The position numbers were made by a program, and so were the translations under genes. DNA of 64,000 nt from Labilibacter sediminis (GTDB lineage: Bacteria; Bacteroidota; Bacteroidia; Bacteroidales; Marinilabiliaceae). The notes below the pieces were generated by a model. The model made no database searches, had not been told where the DNA came from, and saw nothing but the letters and a program-made list of their open reading frames with translations. The DNA lies in NCBI RefSeq assembly GCF_005877885.1, contig NZ_VCHY01000006.1, positions 248,001-312,000 of the forward strand, written 5' to 3'. Positions 16,097 to 24,848 of the stretch are shown here, piece after piece. The first letter of the stretch is position 1, and every line of letters begins with the position of its first letter.

Positions 16097-18058
16097 ATGA
16101 TCACCCGAAATTTGAATATTATCGTTCTTATCTTTGTACTAATATCATCTTGCAAGAAGGATGAGTCTGTTACACCTTTTGTATTAGAGAGGATGTATAT
16201 TAACTCTGATGAGTTGGATTTATCTAACACCTATGTAGATGATGTCCCTGTTACTCCTGTAATCAGGTTGGTGTTTTCTACTTCTTTAGATACTGAAACT
16301 GTCACAGAAGGTGTTATTCTATTGGAGGGAGATCAAGTAGTAAATGTTAACTATGGTTTTTCATCAGAGGATAAAATTTTAAGTATCACTCCTACAAATA
16401 AGCTCGATTATTTTACAAACTATAAACTAATTCTTACTAACGAACTAAAGGGGTATGCCGGTCAATCAAACGAACCTAGGGAATTGGGTTTTAAAACTGT
16501 TGCAGGAGAATTGGAGTTAGTTAGTTTACTGATAGACAATAGTGATGTCAAAAATATTGATGTTGTTCCGAATGTTCCCCTAACATTGGATTTAACAATG
16601 GAATTTACAGTGCCTGTAAATCGTAATTCACTCCAAAGTGCAGTAAGTGTATCTGGCGCTGATCTAGCAAACCTAAATTACACTTATTCAAATAATGACC
16701 AAACCGTTACATTAACTAGTACATCACCCTTACAATATTTAAGTAAATATGCATTTAAAATTTCCAAAAATTTAGAAAGTGTCAATGGTGCTTCTTTTGG
16801 TGGTTTTTCCAATAAACTGTTTACAGTATTAGATTCTACATATAAATTTCCTGAAATATCAGATGAAGAATTATTAACTAAGGTACAACAACAAACATTT
16901 AAATACTTCTGGGACTTTGCACATCCGGCTTCAGGTTTAGCACGCGAACGCAGTACCTCTAACAACCTGGTAACCATTGGCGGCTCAGGTTTTGGTGTAA
17001 TGACAATTCCTGTGGCTATTGAACGTGGGTTTATTACGCGTGGTGAGGGTGTTGAGCGCTTAGCTAAAATTGTGGATTTTTTAGGTACAGCTGATCGTTT
17101 CCATGGGGTATGGCCACATTGGCTCGAAGGTAATACAGGTAAAACAAAACCATTTAGTCAAAAGGATGATGGAGGGGATATTGTTGAAACAGCTTTTATG
17201 ATTGAAGGTTTGTTGACGGTAAGGCAATACCTTGATCCAGCGGTTGCAGAAGAAAATGAAATAATAAATAAAATAACCACCTTATGGGAAGAGGTTGAGT
17301 GGGATTGGTATACCCAAGGAGAAAATTCAATTACATGGCATTGGTCACCTAATTACGGTTTTGAAAAAAATATGAAGGTTGGTGGCTGGAATGAGGCCTT
17401 AATAGTATACGTACTCGCAGCAGCATCACCTACTCACAGTATTTCTTCTACAGTATATCACCAAGGTTGGGCACGAAATGGAAATTTGGTCAATGGTAAT
17501 ACATACTATAATATTAAATTGCCTTTAGGTCATGCTTATGGGGGACCACTTTTCTTTGAACATTATTCTTTTGTGGGACTTGATCCAAGAAATCTTTCAG
17601 ACCAATATGCGAACTACTGGGAGCAAGCTCGTGCTCATACTTTAATAAACAAGGAGTATTGCGTGGATAATCCACACGGTTATGTTGGTTATAGCGATAT
17701 ATGTTGGGGACTAACTGCGAGCGATAATCATGAGGGTTATTCAGCTCATTCACCAACTAACGATAAAGGAGTAATTACTCCAACAGCAGCATTATCTTCT
17801 ATCCCATTTACTCCTGATGAATCTATGGAGGCTTTAAAGCATTTTTATTATCATTTAGGGGATCGTCTTTGGGGAGACTACGGATTTTATGATGCTTTTA
17901 ATATTACTCAGGAATGGACTGCAAGTTCTTTCCTGGCGATTGATCAGGGCCCCATTGTAGTCATGATCGAAAACTATAGAACAGCTCTTTGTTGGGACTT
18001 ATTTATGCAAGATACAGAAGTACAGAATGGGTTAACAAAGCTAGGTTTTACTTATTAA
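16097..18058 (+). CDS. GH144-like (glycoamylase-fold) glycoside hydrolase with two Ig-like domains, lipoprotein
   Basis: A 653-residue lipoprotein; ATG 16097 gives lipobox ISSC followed by KKDES, a likely surface-export signal, and replaces the TTG at 16061. Two SbsA-like Ig domains (about 30-130 and 135-245) precede a glycoamylase-like catalytic domain (PF10091 type, about 255-650). The acidic cluster KDDGGDIVE (Asp357, Asp358, Asp361, Glu364) matches the D-x3-D-x2-E arrangement of GH144 endo-beta-1,2-glucanases. Other landmarks are GGSGFGVM, WPHWLEG, WHWSPNYGFE and the late AIDQGPIVVMIENYRTAL. It likely cleaves the glucan backbone at the cell surface; activity on a sulfated chain is unknown. 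Confidence 0.85.
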   Translation: MITRNLNIIVLIFVLISSCKKDESVTPFVLERMYINSDELDLSNTYVDDVPVTPVIRLVFSTSLDTETVTEGVILLEGDQVVNVNYGFSSEDKILSITPTNKLDYFTNYKLILTNELKGYAGQSNEPRELGFKTVAGELELVSLLIDNSDVKNIDVVPNVPLTLDLTMEFTVPVNRNSLQSAVSVSGADLANLNYTYSNNDQTVTLTSTSPLQYLSKYAFKISKNLESVNGASFGGFSNKLFTVLDSTYKFPEISDEELLTKVQQQTFKYFWDFAHPASGLARERSTSNNLVTIGGSGFGVMTIPVAIERGFITRGEGVERLAKIVDFLGTADRFHGVWPHWLEGNTGKTKPFSQKDDGGDIVETAFMIEGLLTVRQYLDPAVAEENEIINKITTLWEEVEWDWYTQGENSITWHWSPNYGFEKNMKVGGWNEALIVYVLAAASPTHSISSTVYHQGWARNGNLVNGNTYYNIKLPLGHAYGGPLFFEHYSFVGLDPRNLSDQYANYWEQARAHTLINKEYCVDNPHGYVGYSDICWGLTASDNHEGYSAHSPTNDKGVITPTAALSSIPFTPDESMEALKHFYYHLGDRLWGDYGFYDAFNITQEWTASSFLAIDQGPIVVMIENYRTALCWDLFMQDTEVQNGLTKLGFTY

Positions 18059-18090
18059 TACAATTAATTCATCATTAGCCATTAAATTAA

Positions 18091-18282
18091 ATGAAACGAG
18101 CCATGAGAGCATACTTCTCACAAAGGAGGGTGATTAAATTTGGCGAGTTCCATGTGACAATCAAAATCAAGTTTAGACACATGAAACGACCATGCAAATT
18201 TGAATATCCATATTGACACACAGGCGGATGATCAAATTTATTTGGGAGTTCCATCTGATCATTTAAAAATAAATTTAAACAG
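18091..18282 (+). repeat. Two tandem hairpin repeat units (types X and Y) ending at a start codon
   Basis: Unit 18091-18180 (90 bp, type X) and unit 18181-18282 (102 bp, type Y) each start with ATGAAACGA and end with CAC or CAG just before the next ATGAAA. Inside each unit GTTCCATSTG pairs with CASATGAAA at the junction (18147-18156 with 18178-18187; 18248-18257 with 18280-18288), making hairpins with about 21-nt loops. The last junction contains the ATG of the 18283 gene. Relatives lie at 19645-19835, 31854-31952 (minus) and 49870-49960. Confidence 0.85.
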
Positions 18283-19635
18283 ATGAAATTACTTATATAT
18301 ATATCAATTGTAATGTTGATGTTAACATCTTGTTTATCAAAAAATAAACAAGGTGAATCAACAACATTATCAAGTCAAACCAGGACAGAAGAAACCTTGT
18401 TAGATACCATTCAATATCAGACCATTCAATATTTCTGGGAAGGGGCTGAGCCAAACAGTGGAATGGCTTGTGAACGTATTCATCTGGATGGTTTTTACCC
18501 CAAAGATGATTCTGATGTTGTTACTTTAGGAGGTTCAGGATTTGGAGTAATGGCCATATTAGTGGGAATTGAACGAGGTTTTATTCAACGCGAAGAGGCT
18601 TTAACTCGCTATCAACAGATTGTAGCTTTTCTAAAAGAGGCTGATCGTTTTCACGGTGTGTGGCCGCATTGGCTTAATGGCAAAACAGGTAAGGTTGCTC
18701 CCTTTAGTAAGAAAGATGACGGAGGAGATTTGGTGGAGACTGCTTTTATGATTCAGGGATTACTGACCGTTGCTGAGTATTTTAAAGATGGTAATGAGAC
18801 CGAGCAACAGCTGGTAGCTGACATAACACAATTATGGCACGAAGTAGAGTGGGATTGGTACACCAAAAATGGTGAGGATGTGTTGTATTGGCATTGGTCG
18901 CCCAATTATGGTTGGGAAATGAATTTTGCTGTGGGAGGCTATAATGAATGCCTGATTATGTATGTATTGGCAGCTTCATCACCAACTCATCCGGTTAAAC
19001 CATCAGTGTATCACCAGGGCTGGACAGTACAGGGAAATATAACAAAAGATACGGTTTATTATGAGTTACCAACCGTTTTAAACTATTACCAGCATAGTGA
19101 TGACCCTATTGGTCCTCTTTTCTGGTCTCATTATTCATATTTAGGTCTTAACCCTAAAGGTTTAAAAGATCGATATGCTGATTATTGGGAGTTAACCACG
19201 AATCATGCAAAAATACATTACAACTATTGTGTGGATAATCCTAAACAGTTTAAGGGATATGGACCAAATCAATGGGGGTTAACATCAAGTTATTCCATGA
19301 AAGGTTATGCTGGCCATCATCCTGGAGATAGTGATTTGGGCGTAATTTCTCCAACAGCCGCTTTAAGTTCTTTTCCTTATACTCCGAAAGAGTCTATGCA
19401 GTTTCTTCAATATTTATATCAGGATGCTGATTCGTTAGTTGGTAAATATGGTCCTTACGATGCCTACAGCCACACGGCAAATTGGTGTAATCCACATTAT
19501 CTGGCTATCGATCAGGGACCTATTCCTGTGATGATTGAAAACCATCGAACAGGCCTTCTATGGAACTTATTTATGGGCAATAAAGATGTTGTAAAAGGCT
19601 TGAAAAGCCTGGATTTTACTGTTAACCCTAAATAA
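18283..19635 (+). CDS. GH144-like glycoside hydrolase, lipoprotein
   Basis: A 450-residue single-domain glycoamylase-fold enzyme. Lipobox LTSC with Cys17 marks a lipoprotein. The acidic cluster KKDDGGDLVE (Asp145, Asp146, Asp149, Glu152) conserves the GH144 pattern. It shares FWEGAEPNSG, LGGSGFGVM, RFHGVWPHWLNG, WHWSPNYGWE and the terminal AIDQGPIPVMIENHRTGLLW with the 16097 and 22659 enzymes. The start codon lies in the 3' arm of a repeat hairpin, which could restrict translation. It probably acts as an endo-glucanase on beta-1,2-type linkages; substrate is inferred from family only. Confidence 0.86.
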   Translation: MKLLIYISIVMLMLTSCLSKNKQGESTTLSSQTRTEETLLDTIQYQTIQYFWEGAEPNSGMACERIHLDGFYPKDDSDVVTLGGSGFGVMAILVGIERGFIQREEALTRYQQIVAFLKEADRFHGVWPHWLNGKTGKVAPFSKKDDGGDLVETAFMIQGLLTVAEYFKDGNETEQQLVADITQLWHEVEWDWYTKNGEDVLYWHWSPNYGWEMNFAVGGYNECLIMYVLAASSPTHPVKPSVYHQGWTVQGNITKDTVYYELPTVLNYYQHSDDPIGPLFWSHYSYLGLNPKGLKDRYADYWELTTNHAKIHYNYCVDNPKQFKGYGPNQWGLTSSYSMKGYAGHHPGDSDLGVISPTAALSSFPYTPKESMQFLQYLYQDADSLVGKYGPYDAYSHTANWCNPHYLAIDQGPIPVMIENHRTGLLWNLFMGNKDVVKGLKSLDFTVNPK

Positions 19636-19644
19636 AGAAATTAT

Positions 19645-19835
19645 ATGAAACGAGCATGTAAATTTGATTATCCAAATTGACATACAGGGTAATAATTAAA
19701 ATTTATTGTGAGTTCCATCTGACCATTGAAAAATAAATTTAACAGATGAAACGAGCCATGAGAATTACTTCACACACACAGAAGTATGATTAATTTGGCG
19801 AGTTCCATGTGGCAATAAAAAGCAAGATATAACAC
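19645..19835 (+). repeat. Two tandem hairpin repeat units (types Y and X) ending at a start codon
   Basis: Unit 19645-19745 (101 bp, type Y) and 19746-19835 (90 bp, type X) are the same two units as at 18091 but in the reverse order. Pairing arms are 19712-19721/19743-19752 and 19802-19811/19833-19842. The last arm contains the ATG of the sulfatase at 19836. Confidence 0.85.
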
Positions 19836-21188
19836 ATGAAAAGACCATTTTATTACTTAGCATTTTGTCTTTGTTTAATTAGTAATGTGATAAGTGCACA
19901 ATTACAAAAGGATGTGCCTAATGTAATTATCATATTAGCTGATGACCTGGGCTATAACGATGTGGGTTATATGGGAGGAGAAGAAGCATCAACTCCTAAT
20001 ATCGACAATATTGCAAAAAACGGTGTTTATTTTACCAATGGATATACCACATGCCCGGTTTGTGCACCAAGCCGGGCGGGGCTATTAACCGGGCGCTACC
20101 AAAATCGATTTGGTTTTGAGGATAATCCAGGGCCTTTCCGTCGAACAAAAGAAACGATACCTGGCATACCTTTGCGTGAAACAACTTTAGGCGAGTATTT
20201 CAAAGATTTGGGGTATAATACTTCTCTAATTGGCAAATGGCACGAAGAAAACGTACCAATGCGGAACCCCTCAAAACGTGGTTTCGATTATTTTTTTGGT
20301 TTTATTAATGGTGCTTCAGGTTATTACATCAATAACAATGAAAGGGGAACTTTAATGCGCGGCTTAAAGCCTGTTGTATCAGAAAATGCGTATCTCACCA
20401 ATGCTTTTGGCAGAGAAGCCTCCTTATTTATTGAAAGAAATGCAGCTCGTCAACATCCATTTTTACTGTACCTGCCATTTAATGCACCACACGGTCCGTT
20501 TGAGGCACCTGATGAATATATTGATCAGTTTAAGCATGTAAAAGATATTAAGCGAAGAACGTTTTTGGCTATGATCAAATGCATGGATGATAACATTGGA
20601 CGTGTATTAGGAACTGTAGAACAATCGGGGATAGAGGATAATACACTGATCATTTTTTATAGCGATAATGGAGGTGAGTGTGAACGTTCAGATAACGGTT
20701 TACTGCGTGAGTGTAAGGGAAGTATTTACGAGGGTGGTATACGTGTACCATTCTGTATGCAATGGAAAGGAAAGCTGCCGTCTAACAAGTGCATCGACTT
20801 TCCTGTTATTTCTCTTGATATATTGCCAACAGCAATTGCCGCGACAGGGAATAAGGTTAATCGTGAGTGGTTTCTTGATGGTGTTAACCTCTTACCTTAC
20901 TTAAGAGGCGAAGAGCAAGGAGAGCCACATCAGTTTTTATATTGGCGCTTTCTTTGGCATCATGCAGTGCGCAAAGGCGATTGGAAACTGGTTAAACATC
21001 GTGATCATGCTGACTGGGAACTGTACAATTTGACTGATGATATAAGCGAACAAAAAGATTTGAGCAAGCAAAACCCGGAAAAGTTCAAAGAGTTGATGCA
21101 TATCTATGAAGATATGTCGGATCAGATGTTACAGCCTCAATGGGGGTGGCAACCAGATTATTGTGGAAGTTTTAAAGTTAGTAAGTAA
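19836..21188 (+). CDS. S1-type sulfatase with an altered GKWH loop
   Basis: A 450-residue periplasmic or secreted sulfatase with a signal peptide (to about residue 21, ISA-Q). Metal ligands lie in LADDLGYND (Asp36, Asp37); the formylglycine motif is C76-A-P-S-R80 followed by AGLLTG; YSDNGGE is the C-terminal metal site. The usual GKWHLG is GKWHEENVP here: the Lys and His remain, but the Leu-Gly turn is lost. The RYQNRFGFEDNPGPFR stretch is shared with sulfatases at 32147 and 56893. The start codon is provided by a repeat hairpin. It lies 15 bp before the next sulfatase, likely one operon. Sulfate position and sugar are not deducible. Confidence 0.87.
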   Translation: MKRPFYYLAFCLCLISNVISAQLQKDVPNVIIILADDLGYNDVGYMGGEEASTPNIDNIAKNGVYFTNGYTTCPVCAPSRAGLLTGRYQNRFGFEDNPGPFRRTKETIPGIPLRETTLGEYFKDLGYNTSLIGKWHEENVPMRNPSKRGFDYFFGFINGASGYYINNNERGTLMRGLKPVVSENAYLTNAFGREASLFIERNAARQHPFLLYLPFNAPHGPFEAPDEYIDQFKHVKDIKRRTFLAMIKCMDDNIGRVLGTVEQSGIEDNTLIIFYSDNGGECERSDNGLLRECKGSIYEGGIRVPFCMQWKGKLPSNKCIDFPVISLDILPTAIAATGNKVNREWFLDGVNLLPYLRGEEQGEPHQFLYWRFLWHHAVRKGDWKLVKHRDHADWELYNLTDDISEQKDLSKQNPEKFKELMHIYEDMSDQMLQPQWGWQPDYCGSFKVSK

Positions 21189-21203
21189 CATAAAAGTCAA
21201 GAA

Positions 21204-22544
21204 ATGAATATTAAATTAAAAATCATATTTGCTTGCTTTGTGTTAGTTAGCAATGTTCTTCAAGCCAAAGAAAAAACAAAGTTACCCAATATTGTTATTA
21301 TCTATGCCGATGACATGGGTTGGGGTGATGTTGGCTACCATGGTATCGATGATATAATTACACCTAATATTGATGCATTGGCCGAAAGCGGAGTGCAGTT
21401 CACGCAAGGGTATGTCTCGTCATCCATCTGTTCTCCTTCGCGATGTGGAATGCTTTCAGGTGTATACCAGCAACGCTTTACCAATGGTCAGAATTCAAGA
21501 GACGAAGATATTAATCTGGAGAAATTTAAAGAGCAACCTATGTTGCCTGAGATTCTTAAACCAGCTGGTTACTATACAGGTGTTATTGGGAAATGGCATT
21601 TGGGAGCTCAGGAAGATCTGCGACCTTTACAAAGAGGATGGGATGAGTTTTATGGTTTCCTGAATGGTTCGCATTCATTTTTTAAGGCAGAAAAGAAATT
21701 TACACGTATTCGCGAATATTGGCCAATTTTTAGAGGCAATGAGATGGTGGACTATGAGGGGTATACAACAGAGGTTTTTACCGATGAAGCTATAGATTTT
21801 ATTCAGCGCAACCACCCTGAGAAAACCGGGAATCCATTTTGTTTATACCTGGCTTATAACGCTGTGCATTATCCCTGGGAAGTACCAGATAAATATATGG
21901 AGCGCTTACCTAATATAAAAAGCAGGAATCGTCGACTTTTTGCAGGTATGGTGTTGGCTATGGATGATGGTATAGGCCATGTATTGAAAATGTTAGAACA
22001 ACAAGGTTTATCAGATAATACAGTTGTATTCTTTATTAGTGATAATGGCTCACCTAAAGGGCAAAAAGGAGATATGTCATCGACCGGACCCTTTAGAGGA
22101 TGGAAAGGTGATTGTTTAGAGGGTGGCATACGAATTCCTTTTATCATTAAGTGGCCTGGGCAGATAGAACCAGGAACTGTATATAACCATCCGGTTAGTA
22201 ATTTGGATGTGGTGCCGACTATTGCTTCGTTCATAGGACTTAAAGAAAATCAGAATTACCCATTTGATGGAGTTAACCTATTGCCTTATTTAAAAGGAAC
22301 AAAGGACAATAATGAACGGCCTCACCAAACCTTATATTGGAAACGAGGAAAAGATATGGCCATCCGACATGGCGATTGGAAACTTGTTATAGAAGATCAA
22401 AATGCACCAAAGGATACCATGTTGTTAAACCTGGCTAAGGATAAGGGAGAACGTATTGATTTATACAAGACAAACCCTGTAAAGGTAAATGAATTAAGAC
22501 TTTTATTTAATCGATGGGAAAGTGAATTGGCACCTCAACAATAA
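21204..22544 (+). CDS. S1-type sulfatase
   Basis: A 446-residue protein with a signal peptide (to about residue 21). Catalytic features are complete: YADDMGWGD (Asp36, Asp37), the C76-S-P-S-R80 formylglycine motif followed by CGMLSG, GKWHLG, and FISDNGSPKG for the second metal-binding cluster. It ends shortly after the typical C-terminal subdomain (WELV-type strand, KLVIEDQNAP). No lipobox or T9SS tail is seen, so it is probably periplasmic. It follows the 19836 sulfatase by 15 bp, suggesting two sequential desulfation steps on the same oligosaccharide. Confidence 0.88.
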   Translation: MNIKLKIIFACFVLVSNVLQAKEKTKLPNIVIIYADDMGWGDVGYHGIDDIITPNIDALAESGVQFTQGYVSSSICSPSRCGMLSGVYQQRFTNGQNSRDEDINLEKFKEQPMLPEILKPAGYYTGVIGKWHLGAQEDLRPLQRGWDEFYGFLNGSHSFFKAEKKFTRIREYWPIFRGNEMVDYEGYTTEVFTDEAIDFIQRNHPEKTGNPFCLYLAYNAVHYPWEVPDKYMERLPNIKSRNRRLFAGMVLAMDDGIGHVLKMLEQQGLSDNTVVFFISDNGSPKGQKGDMSSTGPFRGWKGDCLEGGIRIPFIIKWPGQIEPGTVYNHPVSNLDVVPTIASFIGLKENQNYPFDGVNLLPYLKGTKDNNERPHQTLYWKRGKDMAIRHGDWKLVIEDQNAPKDTMLLNLAKDKGERIDLYKTNPVKVNELRLLFNRWESELAPQQ

Positions 22545-22658
22545 AGGAGTGGATAATAGTGGCAGTTACCTTAAAATGTAATGTTTAGAGGTATGATAAT
22601 GATTCATTTTTTCTAGTTAATGCTTAATAGTACGTTGCCATAATTTGAAATATAGGTT

Positions 22659-24842
22659 ATGAAAAAGATTATTCTACTCATTTTTAGTTTTTATCTGGCA
22701 CTGGTTGGTATAGCACAAGTGGCAGAAAGAGAATATGATTACATATTTTTCGAAAACAATAACTTGCCAGGTGCTTACTTTTTTTCAGAGGTGAACTATA
22801 CTGAAGGAAGTTATGTAAAAAATATTGGGCACAGGCTACCTGTTTGTGACGAACAGTTTTTTACACCTCCCAACTCTCTTGAATTAGCATACTCTAATGG
22901 AAAAGGGAACTGGGAAGCGAATATTGAATTCGAAAAAATTAGGGGGAATGATTATTTTAAAAAATCTGATTATTTAGCATTTTGGCTGTTCAATGAATCT
23001 GACCGAACAGACCATTTGCCAAGAGTTGCACTTAGACTATTTGCAAGGCAACGTTATTCAGATCTTCTTATTAATGATAAGCGCTCTGTTTCACTTTCCA
23101 TTAGTGATTTTGTAACAGGTATTAAGCAAAATGGCTGGGTTTGGGTTAAAATTCCTTTAGAGAAATTTGAGGATTTTCGTGCCAGACCTAATGCCATTGT
23201 TTTTTCAAACAATGATGCATCAGGAGAGGGTAAAATCTTAATTGATCAATTGGAATTATTGCCTGCAGATTTAATAGGTAAGTTAGCAAAACCGCATAAT
23301 ATCAAAGCTAAAGGTTATGAGTTACACGTTGATGTAGAGTGGCAGCCCGTCGAGCAGCAAAATATTAAATACATTAAAATCTATCGATCAGAAGATAACA
23401 AGGCCTTTAAACCAGTTGGTATTCAACGTCCGTATTTTAATCGTTACACCGATTTTACAGGAGAGACCGATAAGACTTATTATTACAAAATAACATATAT
23501 CGATTACGAATATAATGAAACGGTTGCGTCAGATATTGCAAAGGCAAGTACCAGAGAGTTGGATGATGAGGAATTACTAAATATGGTACAGGAAGCTTCT
23601 TTCAGGTATTACTGGGAAGGAGCAGAACCCAATAGTGGATTAGCACTTGAGAATATTCCAGGACGTAAAAATATGATAGCTACCGGGGCATCCGGATTCG
23701 GAATAATGGCTATTGTTGTTGCTGCTGAGCGTGGTTTTATAACACGCGAGCAAGCAGTTAAAAGGATGCTTAAGATTACGTCCTTCCTTAAGAAATGTGA
23801 TAAATTTCATGGAGCTGTTTCTCACTTTATTGATGGCCCTACAGCTAAAGTTGAACCGTTTTTCGGTGAACGCGATAATGGAGGTGACCTGGTGGAAACA
23901 TCATTCATGTTCCAGGGATTGCTGGTGGCCAGACAATATTTTGATCAAAACACTACCGAAGAAAATAAAATTCGGGATTCTATAACAAAACTATGGGAAG
24001 CTGTTGAATGGAACTGGTACGACCGCGAAAAAGAAAACAAATACCTAACCTGGCACTGGTCGCCCGATAAAGAATGGATAATTGACCATAAGCTCATTGG
24101 CTGGAACGAAACTATGATCACCTATATTCTGGCTATGGCATCACCAACGCATCCAGTCCCAGTTTCAATGTATTACAACGGCTGGGCTAGTCAGGAAGAA
24201 AGGGCTGTAAAGTACCGTAAAGACTGGGGCAAAACCAATGATGGCTCGTTTTATACTAACGGAAATTATTACCATGGCATTCAGCTCCCTGTGGGGGTAT
24301 CCAATGGCGGACCGCTGTTCTTTGTTCATTATTCCTATATGGGACTCGATCCACATAAACTTACAGATAACTACACTAACTACTTTGAAAACAACCGAAA
24401 TATCGCTTTGATCAACTGGCGTTATTGTTCCGAAAACCCTAAGAATTACAAAGGAATGGGCAAAGACTTCTGGGGTTTGACGGCCAGCGACGGTCCCTGG
24501 GGCTACCAGGCTATTGAACCGAACGTAGAAAATGATAACGGAACCATAGCTCCAACCGGTGCTCTGGCATCCTTTCCTTACACGCCCCAACAATCAATGG
24601 CTGCTTTAAAAAATATGTATCGTAATCACGGTCGATATCTTTGGGGAGAGTATGGATTTAAAGATGCAGTTAATTTGGACCAAAATTGGCAAGCAAAAAT
24701 TTATATGGGCTTAAATCAGGCACCCGTTACAGTAATGATCGAAAATTATCGTACCGGGCTAATCTGGGACTTATTTATGAAAAATGAAGAAATAAAAGAA
24801 CAGATTAATAAAATGAATCCAGCACTTAAAAAGAAAAATTAA
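22659..24842 (+). CDS. Modular GH144-like glycoside hydrolase with N-terminal CBM-like and Fn3 domains
   Basis: A 727-residue protein with signal peptide (ends GIA-Q at 20). Residues about 25-203 are a beta-sandwich resembling CBM11-type modules (NSLELAYSNGKGNW, WVWVKIPLEKF, ILIDQLELLP). Residues 208-297 form a fibronectin type III-like domain (VEWQPVEQQNIKYIKIYRS). Residues 300-720 are the glycoamylase-fold catalytic domain with acidic cluster RDNGGDLVE (Asp406, Asp410, Glu413), where Asn replaces the second Asp seen in its paralogues. WHWSPDKEW and LNQAPVTVMIENYRTGLIW are conserved. It is the longest of the six family members and probably attaches to polymer. Only 6 bp separate it from the next sulfatase gene. 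Confidence 0.85.
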   Translation: MKKIILLIFSFYLALVGIAQVAEREYDYIFFENNNLPGAYFFSEVNYTEGSYVKNIGHRLPVCDEQFFTPPNSLELAYSNGKGNWEANIEFEKIRGNDYFKKSDYLAFWLFNESDRTDHLPRVALRLFARQRYSDLLINDKRSVSLSISDFVTGIKQNGWVWVKIPLEKFEDFRARPNAIVFSNNDASGEGKILIDQLELLPADLIGKLAKPHNIKAKGYELHVDVEWQPVEQQNIKYIKIYRSEDNKAFKPVGIQRPYFNRYTDFTGETDKTYYYKITYIDYEYNETVASDIAKASTRELDDEELLNMVQEASFRYYWEGAEPNSGLALENIPGRKNMIATGASGFGIMAIVVAAERGFITREQAVKRMLKITSFLKKCDKFHGAVSHFIDGPTAKVEPFFGERDNGGDLVETSFMFQGLLVARQYFDQNTTEENKIRDSITKLWEAVEWNWYDREKENKYLTWHWSPDKEWIIDHKLIGWNETMITYILAMASPTHPVPVSMYYNGWASQEERAVKYRKDWGKTNDGSFYTNGNYYHGIQLPVGVSNGGPLFFVHYSYMGLDPHKLTDNYTNYFENNRNIALINWRYCSENPKNYKGMGKDFWGLTASDGPWGYQAIEPNVENDNGTIAPTGALASFPYTPQQSMAALKNMYRNHGRYLWGEYGFKDAVNLDQNWQAKIYMGLNQAPVTVMIENYRTGLIWDLFMKNEEIKEQINKMNPALKKKN

Positions 24843-24848
24843 ATAACA

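Noticed and set aside
18091-18282. Repeat units as a possible CRISPR array
   Set aside because: Units are 90-102 bp with most of the sequence conserved between copies of a type; there are no short repeats with unique spacers and no cas genes.
21869-22234. Minus-strand 121-codon frame inside the 21204 sulfatase
   Set aside because: It is a shadow of a strongly conserved sulfatase gene, with no signal or domain of its own.
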